Of a stretch of 64,000 nucleotides of DNA, positions 56,128-64,000 are shown one piece after another. Source of the stretch: Pelomyxa schiedti (Eukaryota > Evosea > Pelobiontida > Pelomyxidae); NCBI GenBank assembly GCA_020536535.1, contig JAHLWZ010000666.1, forward strand, positions 1 through 64,000. The letters are read 5' to 3'. Within the stretch, counting starts at the first letter, position 1, and each line of letters starts with the position of its first letter. The notes below the pieces were generated by a model. The model did no database searches and was not told the origin of the DNA. It worked only from the letters and a program-made list of their open reading frames with translations. The translations under genes and the position numbers were made by a program.

Positions 56128-57372
56128 ATGGGCGATGTTCCGAAGGAACCAGCACCAAAGAGACCAAGGACCACGAGGGCAAAAAAACCGGCACCTCTGA
56201 TGCCGTGGCAGGGCACGCCCGACTTGGTCGCCCTCCGCGCGCGGGACCAGGTTGGAGCCCTCCTCATGGCGACGCACCCTCGCTGCTGCAACCGCGATGG
56301 GGCCGCGACGGCTGCGGCAGCGGTTTTGACCGGGCACGTGGCGAGGCACTTGTGGGACGAGTGGGTGATGGGGACCGTGAGGTGGTTCGCGGTCGAGACG
56401 AGGGTGACGAAGGAATCAGGGAGACTCATCAAGCAGTCTTGCCTTTTTGGGCTCGGAATGTCGATGTTGACCATGGGAGTGACCCATGAGCTGGTTGTGA
56501 GGGAGTCCCCAGAGTACGGCTACAGGCTGGACTTCTCACGTGGATTGCAGCGCCTTAGCAGCTCAGAGTTGCACCTGGTGGATTTTGTGAGAGGCACTGA
56601 GACCTTTTTGCTTCCCACGAGTGACATAGAGGGGGTGTTCTGTGGCAACTGCAAGTGGTTTGTGGGTTGCTGTTACTGCGGCGGCCGTTCTACAAGAAGT
56701 ATTGCCATGGGGAGTATCTCCGCGCACCAGGGCGGTTCTGCTGCAGTTGATATCTTCCAGTTTCCTCCCGATAGGGCCCCTTGCTTCGTGTGCTTCAACA
56801 AGCTGGTCGAGAACGAAGCGTTTCTGATGTTCCCTAATGCCGATGGGGTGTCACTATGGATCATAGATGTGGCTCAATCCTGCTCAACAAAGTGCCTCAC
56901 GATGAGCTCCATAAGGTGTAAGGCACGTAGTGCCCCAGTCGTCTTCGAGATTCTGGCAATGAGAAAACAGGACACCAAGGCCATATTCCTTTCATATTCC
57001 TCATTTTCACAGAGCATTGCGGACACAGTCTATGCACTTAAGGAAAATGGTGACCAAGAAGCAACCTTTACCATTGTTGCAGCCAACGCTGAAGGCCTGT
57101 ACCAACTGAGTGAGTCTCTGTTCTGTGTTTTGCAAAGAAGGAGGGCGTTCATATTTGATTGCAACAACCTAGAAACTGCAATTTCGTGCATTCAGGTGGG
57201 AATGTTGGGCAGCTTGATGGTTGGCCTTGGGTGCTTCCTCAAACTTAGTGAAGACAGGATTTCAGTGATTGATGCTTCATCTTCACCAAGGAAGGAGGTG
57301 GCCTCTATTGAGTTCCTCCTACCTGGTTGCTCTTTTCGTTCCTTCCTCCACCGCACTTCTCGCATTTGGTGA
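56128..57372 (+). CDS. Unrecognised intronless gene, 414 residues
   Basis: The ATG at 56128 gives MGDVPKEPAPKRPRTTRAKK, a basic start that could serve as a nuclear signal. A segment with ARDQVGALLMATHPRC, CNRDGAATAAAAVLTGHVAR and HLWDEWVMGTVRWFAVETR follows, then a beta-rich central and C-terminal part (TIVAANAEGLYQL, SIEFLLPGCSF). A Cys cluster GVFCGNCKWFVGCCYCGG lies near 56640. No intron is needed, unlike nearly every other gene in the window. I do not recognise a named family. It looks like a lineage-specific protein; the helical start with HLWDEWVMG suggests a multi-copy family, but one window cannot show this. Confidence 0.65.
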   Translation: MGDVPKEPAPKRPRTTRAKKPAPLMPWQGTPDLVALRARDQVGALLMATHPRCCNRDGAATAAAAVLTGHVARHLWDEWVMGTVRWFAVETRVTKESGRLIKQSCLFGLGMSMLTMGVTHELVVRESPEYGYRLDFSRGLQRLSSSELHLVDFVRGTETFLLPTSDIEGVFCGNCKWFVGCCYCGGRSTRSIAMGSISAHQGGSAAVDIFQFPPDRAPCFVCFNKLVENEAFLMFPNADGVSLWIIDVAQSCSTKCLTMSSIRCKARSAPVVFEILAMRKQDTKAIFLSYSSFSQSIADTVYALKENGDQEATFTIVAANAEGLYQLSESLFCVLQRRRAFIFDCNNLETAISCIQVGMLGSLMVGLGCFLKLSEDRISVIDASSSPRKEVASIEFLLPGCSFRSFLHRTSRIW

Positions 57373-58152
57373 TAGGAAAATGTCAAGAAAGGAACCCATC
57401 TAGCTCTGGCATATCAACGACTCGGCACCACTTTTGAGACTCTTCTTGACTTTCGTCTGAGATTCATCAGACCCGCATGGAATTGCCAAAAAAAAATAGT
57501 TGTGGTGATGTCGGAGATGGCATCAGTCGGTTCTGACTATTTTTAGTTACAGAATGACCAAGGGTGAGCACAGCCTCCTGCAAGTGGCACCTTGGAAATT
57601 CACGTATTTCTCTGTTTTTCTTTGCCCAAAAAGGTAGAAAGCTGGCAACCCCACATAAAGTGAGGAGTTGTCGCAGGGCTCGACTGCACGAGTGTCGTGA
57701 TACTACAAATAATGGGAATAGTACTGACATCCAGCCCCAAGGAATGTACGAACGGAGCAAATGAGATCAGCAAACAAAGGCACAGCACATTTGGCAAGGC
57801 CTCTGGACTCATAATGGAGTTCAGCGTCCTCATGACCAAATTTATACAAGTACCTGTAAAATAACTTGAAAGGAATTAAATCAGGTGCGGAAGGAGTGAA
57901 CGACAGTTTACCAGTATAACAATGAAGCTATGCATGAATACTACATATAATGGGAACAGTACTGACATCCAGCCCCAAGAAATGTACGAATCAAGCCTCA
58001 AAATGGAAAAGACCAGAGAATAGATAAGAAGGCTCGCATACAGAAAGTCCCAGAATCTGCATGAAGCGAAACGGATTCTGTCCCGCGCAATTGATCTTTT
58101 ATGCTACAGTGAAATGTTTGCCGTAAGTTTCTTAACAAAAGTTTATAGATTT
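57373..58152. other. Non-coding interval with a 238-nt-spaced direct repeat
   Basis: No gene is supported. Two copies of a segment of about 75 nt, at 57680-57757 and 57921-57997, share ATACTACA-ATAATGGGAA and GTACTGACATCCAGCCCCAA followed by AATGTACGAA. The rest shows nothing recognisable. Confidence 0.55.
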
Positions 58153-59411
58153 TTAAATTAATACAGGAGCGTCAATGATTACCGCGCCATGTAGGCTCTT
58201 AATACTGTATCTAATATTGAATCTCCTGGTTTTTCTTTTCGTTTTTTCCAGTGCAAAACTGGGGGTGTGATTAACGGTTAAATTTATTAGGCTAACACAC
58301 AGGGCTTTGGATGTGTCTTCTGGAAGATGGTATTTTACTGCAAGGTTTTTCCACACTGCTGTATCATATATCAAACAATGCAATCTTTTACACGTCTGAT
58401 GAAAATTAACTTCCCACTCTCAATAAAAAAATTAAACACACCACACTTGTTCTGAGGATGCCACGAAGCCCTAAAAACGAGACAATCCTCAAAATAAGTT
58501 CGTCTTGCATTACTATGAGACCATTTTGAAGGGGGTTAGAACCAACCTGGCAGGTCCAGCAAGGGAGAGTCTCCATCACTGGACATTGGAGGTGACATAG
58601 GTGCAACCTTCGTTCTTCTGAAGTTGAATAACCATCCCTTGCCTTTATGAGTGTTCGCTTCCAAATATCCTTTTACATCAATCAAATCCAACTTCGAACT
58701 GCCTGCAGGCACAATTTTGGGCTCGATGTCCAGAACCAACGTGCCACCCCTGTCATCATCATCATCCGCAGTTGCAATCGTGATGTCGCTGACACTTTCG
58801 GCCCTCGGGCAGTGGCCAGCAGTCGGCCGCGCCCATTGCTGTCCCGGTGACGTCACGTGGTGCGCAATTGCAACTGCGTCCATCAGCGATGACGGCGACC
58901 CCGAAGAGGCCGACTCTCCTTGGTCTCCCCCTTGTGCTTTTGGAGGATGGTGGAACCTGAGCCCGTTGAAATATTCGCTGCTGCTACTGCTATTGCTATT
59001 GTTGCTGCTGCTGCTGCCACCAAGTTGGGCCCCGTCGGCGCTCTTGGCACACGGGTGGGTCGCAGACTCCCAGTCGTCGTCGTCGTCGTCGGAATCGGAT
59101 CCGTCGCTGTTGTTGCTCTGCTTATCGACCTCGGCATCGCCGTCGCCGTCATCCCCGCTGTCGTAGTCGGGCTCGTGGTCGCTGTTGCCGTTATTCCCAT
59201 CTTGGTCGTCCTCTTGTTGCGTTGCGGAGCCTAGGGGGCTGGAAGCCGGGTGCTTGTGTGTGCCTCGTCGTTTGGCTTTGTGGTGTCGGTGGCGCCGGGT
59301 CTTGTGGTGGGTCGGGTCTGCATCGCTGCCGTCGGGATTATGGGGCACCCGGGCCTGCTCCCCGGGCGCACCCCAAGAAAACGGACACTCGGTTGGTCCA
59401 TCATCCGACAT
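58153..59411 (-). CDS. F-box protein with acidic low-complexity N-terminus
   Basis: The ATG at 59411 (MSDDGPTECPFSWGAPG) opens an exon of about 285 residues rich in His/Lys/Arg, then Asp/Ser/Asn runs, ending with KLDLIDVKGYLEANTHKGKG and SDGDSPLLDLP. A 34-nt intron leads to VMQDELILRIVSFLGLRGIL, then after a second short intron TCKRLHCLIYDTAVWKNLAV. Together these form an F-box (L/V-x-D-E-L-x-x-x-I-x-S-F-L, then C-K-x-L, D-x-x-x-W-K-x-L). The end is a short basic tail (KTKRKTRRFNIRYSIKSL). F-box proteins bring substrates to SCF ubiquitin ligases through SKP1. No substrate-binding repeats follow, so the recognition part may be the N-terminal region. Divergent to the PDAT gene, with 156 nt between starts. 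Confidence 0.75.
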
Positions 59412-59567
59412 GGGTTATTACGAAAGCTGGTCTGCGAAGCACAACGGAGTTGATTACCCGCGTAAACTGGCACTGACATTTTGCAAATCTGACACAAGTC
59501 ATCGAAAACCTGAAAGCCGGTGGTGCAGTGAACAAGCAGGTGTCGCGCCAAAGTTCTTTCTTGTTGA

Positions 59568-62213
59568 ATGCCTAAGAAAACAGCTCATAACAATAACAAA
59601 CAAGCTCAACACACTGGTGTTGTTGCGCACCATCACGCCGTAGATCCTCACGTTTCACACGCGACTGTGAACAAATCTGGGGCCGCTACGAACACGCAGA
59701 GTTACGTCAAAAAGACAACTGTGAGATCCGAGCCAACGACCACTACAACGACGACTACGACTACTACGAGCACAAACACAAATGCAAAACCGAGTGAGAT
59801 CTCAGCACATACAAAACTTGAGCCGAGGAAAGGTCGTGGGTGCCCTGTGGCGTGTTGGGTGCTGCTCGGAGTTTTGGTTGGTATCACCTTGGCACTGGTT
59901 TACTTGAGCCTGTATCCCAGCGAATACTCGGACAACAACCCATACACTTCTCCTGTTACCAACGTACTGGCCGGTGTTGTCTCCCTTATGCCAGCATTTG
60001 CCTCCAGGGATGTTGGTGCGAGTGTTGTGGGTGCAAAAGATCTGAATTCCACCATTATGCAACAACTGGGAAATATGCTGAGCCAACAAAAGCTTCACGA
60101 CATGTTAGGATTGGAGCTATCTGTCGTCTCACCGGTTTCTCTTATTACCTTCCACCTCGTTTCCTTATTATTCCATAGGGTTACAAACCACGGTACCCAG
60201 TGCTATTTGTACCTGGAGCAATTTCCACAGGCCTGGAGCTGTGGCAGGGGAAAGACTGCGCCAAACGCTACTTCAGACAACGCATGTGGGGCACGTTGAC
60301 CATGATGGAAAGTGTGCTTTTACAAGCAAATGCTGGTATTTAACAATTAGGTTTACATTTTATTTTAACCTTTCATGAAGGATTGAGCACTTGATGCTTG
60401 ACCCAGTCACTGGGTTAGATCCTGATGGCGTGAAATTGCGCCCTGCTATGGGAATGTAAGCTGCTGATTACTTAGTACCGGGATACTGGGTAATAGAGCG
60501 CCGATCTTTTCTTTCTTACACATTTGTAATTAATTTTTCTCCCAGATTTGGGGGAAAATCATTGAAGCCCTTGCAGATGTAGGATACGATAGCAATAATA
60601 TGTTTATGTGGGGATATGACTGGCGCCTTCACTTTGAAAACATAGAAGTGAGGGATGCCGTGAGTACAATTAAACTCTTGGTTTCATTCTTACACAATGC
60701 AGGGCCTTACTAAGCTTAAAATGGTACCTACTCAGCTCAATGATATCTTTAAATAAGATAACTCAAGACGTTTTATTGCTTGTATAAAACTCCAGATGAT
60801 AGAAATGGCAAAGTCTGTTCAACGTGAACGAGTGGTCCTACTTGCTCACAGCATGGGGTCTCCCCTTCTATTTTATTTCTTCAAATGGGTTGAGAGCCCT
60901 CTGGGTGGCAGTAAGTATGTAACTTAATATCCCCAAGTTAAGAATAATCCAGACGGAGGACCCAACTGGGTGAATGATCATGATCATGTTCATGCGTTCA
61001 TCAACATCGGAGGTGCCTTCCTTGGTGCCCCTAAATCTGTTAGTGCGTTATTCTCGGGAGAGATGAGAGATACCGCACACCTGGGCCCCTTACAAGGCTA
61101 TCTCGTAGACAGCTTAATTTCCAAAGTGCAAAGGCGGGAGCTTTTTCACTCATGGCGAAGTCTTGGTGCATTGATGCCCAGGGTAAGGAAAAAGGGGAGC
61201 GAGGGAAAAGACTGAAGGGGAAAAAGGGAGGAAATGCCATATGGGGTAATCTTACACATGCACCCGATGACTCCACAAACGGGTTGATGACCAACGGTAG
61301 AATGTTTAGATTTGATCATAATAACACCTATCTGACAATGGACGAAGTACGATGTCCACAAGGAATTTGGTAATGAGATTTCACACAACACAGGTCTTAA
61401 ATTTACTCATGTCTGTGCCGATTCTGAAGCAATCCTTATCCAAGTAATATATCAAGAAAACTGCCTATTCTCATTAATCTCCACAAGATATTCTTTTGGG
61501 TCAAAATTCGAACCCTACATGGAAAATAATCCCTCTTATTGGAGCAACCCACTTGAGTCACCCCTACCTAATGCGCCTGATATGACTGTTTACTGTTTGT
61601 ATGGTGTTGGAAAGAGCACTGAAAGAGCGTATGTTTTCGATTTGTTAATCCGTTTCCAACTTTTTCATCAAGGTACCACTACAACCACGACGGATCCGCA
61701 CAGGGGGAAGTCATAAACTACGAGTGTGTATTTTTTTTTGCCCCCATTACAGTAACAAACAAGTGTTTATTTATTGTAGAGTTTTTAATTCCACTGCGAG
61801 GGTATTCTCAGGTGTTCAAGATGTGGATGGAGATGGAACAATACCACTAATCAGTTTGGGGTACCCTCCTTTTCTTATTTGCAAGATTTGGCTAATTTCT
61901 TGCACAGGTACATGTGCGTGAAGGGATGGCCTGACAATGATGTCCTGAATCCAGGCAGGTCTCCAGTTGTTACAAAAGAGTGTATGTGCCTCTGAATTCT
62001 ATGTGTTACATACCTGAGAGCTACCACAGATCAACACCATCCCGCTTCCCTGAACATCAGAGGAGGCCACTCGACAGGAGACCACGTAGACATCATGGGA
62101 AACAGACAGCTCTCCTCACCGACATTTTACACGTGGTCGCGGATCACGAGCACAACGTTCAAAGCACCATTCTGTCTGATTTGCCCAGCATGGTAAACAA
62201 CGTACAACTCTAA
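59568..62213 (+). CDS. Phospholipid:diacylglycerol acyltransferase (PDAT/LCAT family)
   Basis: The ATG at 59568 gives MPKKTAHNNNKQAQ, a Thr-rich cytosolic part, then one membrane segment CWVLLGVLVGITLALVYLSL near 59860. After short introns: GYKPRYPVLFVPGAISTGLE near 60180 with GKDCAKRYFRQRMWGT, DPVTGLDPDGVKLRPAM near 60400, YDSNNMFMWGYDWRLHFE near 60590, the nucleophile elbow VVLLAHSMGS near 60840, HAFINIGGAFLGAPKSVSAL near 60990, and near the end GGHSTGDHVDIMGN with the catalytic His. This is the PDAT subgroup of the LCAT family, which moves an acyl chain from a phospholipid to diacylglycerol to form triacylglycerol; it is a single-pass ER protein with a lumenal active site. At least ten introns. 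Stop at 62211-62213. Confidence 0.88.
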
Positions 62214-62323
62214 AGAAGAAACCCTTCATCTCTTCAGGAAAGAATAAAACTGAAAAAAAAATTCGTTGGAATGTGTTAAAGTCAGACACAGTCGGTTGAA
62301 GAGGATTTGGGGTTGTGAGGTGC

Positions 62324-63207
62324 CTACAACTCGGGAGGAACTTGGGAGGCCGGAATTTGGGGGTACTGGGGGATCCCCAAAGCAGCGCGTACCTCACTTT
62401 GCAGTTCTAGGAGCTTGGAGTAGATGGACTCTAGTGTCACGGGAGCTGAAGTACTCGTTGAAGAGTACCCAACTTGTGGCAATCCAAAAGAGGGAGCGGT
62501 AGAGCGAGACGACGCTGGAGAAGTAGCCGAAAATGCTGACAGCGTTACCGGAAGAGCACTTGCGTCCCTGTGAGAACTGTGGCCAGACGCGTAAGGCGGA
62601 GGTATAAGGGATGGCAACAGAAAGGGTTGCCCAGGAGATTCCACTGCATCAGACCTAGAGGTCGGGGCGGCGGACTGGCTCCTCTCAGCTCTCACTTGTT
62701 TCAATTCCGGAGCATGCGTGACACCTGTAATACGTGACACCTTCTTCCTTGGCTTACGGGGTGAAGAATCTTCATTTCCAATGGGAGCTGTGCACAAATT
62801 AGAAAGTAATTGGAGTTGTTTTTTAATTTATGTGAGGTTCTTGTTTTCATTTTACTTTATATCTCCTTTAACTTGAACATTTTTATGTACCATTATCTGG
62901 TATCTCGCGATTCGGTAGGGCTAGTTTGATCATTTTCCTCGATTTTGAGTACACAATAATTGCAAGTTGACCACCCATGATGGCATTCCTATGCGCCGCA
63001 CTGTACAGGGTAATGAAACCCGCAATGCAGCCGGACTCCACGTTTGCATTGTGTATTGGGCTCCACTTTGCACTAAAAGAAAGATTAGGACAAAAACAAA
63101 AAAAAAAAAAATACAAACATAGGTGTGCCATTGACAGTAAACCATTCCTCTAATTCCTCGTAGGGCGCAGTACTAGTGACATGTAGTTGTTTGCCAATTG
63201 CGCTCAT
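62324..63207 (-). CDS. Hypothetical protein, about 245 residues
   Basis: The ATG at 63207 gives MSAIGKQLHVTSTAPYEELE and EWFTVNGTP. A short intron with a T-tract follows, then KWSPIHNANVESGCIAG and ALPNREIPDNG. A second intron leads to a Ser/Pro/Ala-rich C-terminal exon that ends with a short helix (TLESIYSKLLELQSEVRAAL) and a Pro-rich end. I do not recognise the N-terminal part, which looks like a small globular alpha/beta domain. The gene is convergent with PDAT, with 110 nt between stops. Confidence 0.5.
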
Positions 63208-63395
63208 CTTTGTCGTGTTTCCGGCTCTTGTGTTTCCTTGATATGGGTGTTGGCTTCCGGGTTTTTTTTTTTTTATCCTTCATGTGTGCCGTACGTAATT
63301 GTTGGTAGATATTTCCAGGTGCTTTTCGGCCCCGAAAAGGTGGCCCCAGAACTGAAAATTGGGCCCTGAGATCTTCCTCTCCTCCTCCTACTGCC

Positions 63396-64000
63396 TCAGC
63401 CCATCAGAATTATGTCCTGGGCTAAGAGCAGGGCGGCACCCACTCCATAACAATCGTGATGATCGGAATTGATTGTGACACCGTGAATGTGACAGGGAAC
63501 TGACCAGCGATTCCACGAACCCGTTCTTCGCTTTTTCTTGGGGTTTTTTTGCGGGCGTCCACTGAGAATATCTTGTTGATGACGTTGTGGCACTCTCACT
63601 GTGTTGGGGTATCCTCTGGGTCTATGTGCGGCTGGCGCTGCTTTTGCCAGCCACCAACTGGGGTTGCCAAACTGGTGGTTGGGTGACTGTTGGGGTGGGT
63701 TCCTTTCCTTCTGGAGGTGTACCAGATGGTAAGGGGCTAGGAGCTAGGCTCGCCGTGAGTAGCCCTCGCCCATCACCACAAGTAGTGACTGAGCCAACTG
63801 ATTGGCGAGTTGTCCAGGCATCGCTGAATCCTTCCATCCAATGGCTGTCCTGGCCACTTGAGTGTGAGACAGGACAGGGAAGACCGCACAAGGTATAGAG
63901 AACGTCCAAGGCACATCAGCCCGAGGAAGAGGCGTCAGTACTCCCATTTCGGTGACTGTTTGCTGTGTTGGCAGGACTCGGGTCTGTAAAGCTCAATAGT
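63396..64000 (-). CDS. Partial gene at window edge, unrecognised
   Basis: Minus-strand open stretches rich in Pro, Thr and Ser (SPLPSGTPPEGKEPTPTVTQ, about 63700-63760) are followed by a Lys/Arg-rich stretch NPKKKRRTGSWNRW and an ending VGAALLLAQDIILMG with the stop at 63396. These could be exons of one gene that starts beyond the window, but I could not join them confidently. The domain content is unknown. Confidence 0.25.

Noticed and set aside
61490-61530. TTCGAACC sequence as a possible tRNA T-loop
   Set aside because: It lies in a coding exon of the PDAT gene and no cloverleaf could be drawn around it.

Overview
This is an intron-dense, gene-dense eukaryotic nuclear window. The gene content (DOCK and DH-PH Rho exchange factors, a TBC protein, a CaMK-type kinase, a class III cyclase, a TTP-type CCCH protein, a PDAT acyltransferase) suggests a free-living amoeboid protist. 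An amoebozoan, possibly an archamoeba, is my best guess, but that is inference and I could not run any search. Introns are GT-AG and mostly about 35-60 nt. They were placed by eye from frame, phase and splice signals, so internal exon borders are approximate. Starts were set to ATG codons. About twenty genes are supported; spacers are often only 10-200 bp. No tRNA, rRNA, CRISPR array or clear core promoter motif was seen.

Layout. 1.5-4 kb: minus-strand protein kinase and flavodoxin-like protein. 4.3-16.7 kb: one very large minus-strand gene for a zizimin-type DOCK exchange factor with N-terminal EF-hands. 17-20.5 kb: an MOS11/THO1-like protein, then a plus-strand MEDS-PAS-like-adenylate cyclase fusion. 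20.5-29.8 kb: minus-strand C2-UBZ-polyQ protein, DH-PH RhoGEF and atypical PP2C-like phosphatase. 29.9-31.1 kb: homocysteine S-methyltransferase. 31.3-41.5 kb: two tandem paralogues of an unrecognised family, separated and invaded by repeats. 41.7-45.2 kb: mobile-element remnants (CXC cysteine-rich domain, PIF1-like helicase), a 100-N assembly gap and dispersed repeats. 45.4-64 kb: SPRY protein, queuosine salvage glycosylase, RS-rich protein, CCCH zinc-finger protein, TBC1D23-like protein, macrodomain protein, an unrecognised intronless gene, F-box protein, PDAT/LCAT acyltransferase and two unrecognised minus-strand genes, the last running off the edge.

The set is rich in signalling and membrane-traffic functions: two unrelated Rho-family exchange factors (one perhaps calcium-responsive), a CaMK-like kinase, a cyclase with a sensor domain of prokaryotic type, a PP2C-like phosphatase and a Golgi-tether-type TBC protein. 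Nothing indicates co-transcription. The most notable items are the MEDS-cyclase fusion, the EF-hand-DOCK fusion, and the tandem paralogue locus, where a repeat sits in an otherwise normal-sized intron and has been duplicated in inverted orientation together with flanking exon sequence.
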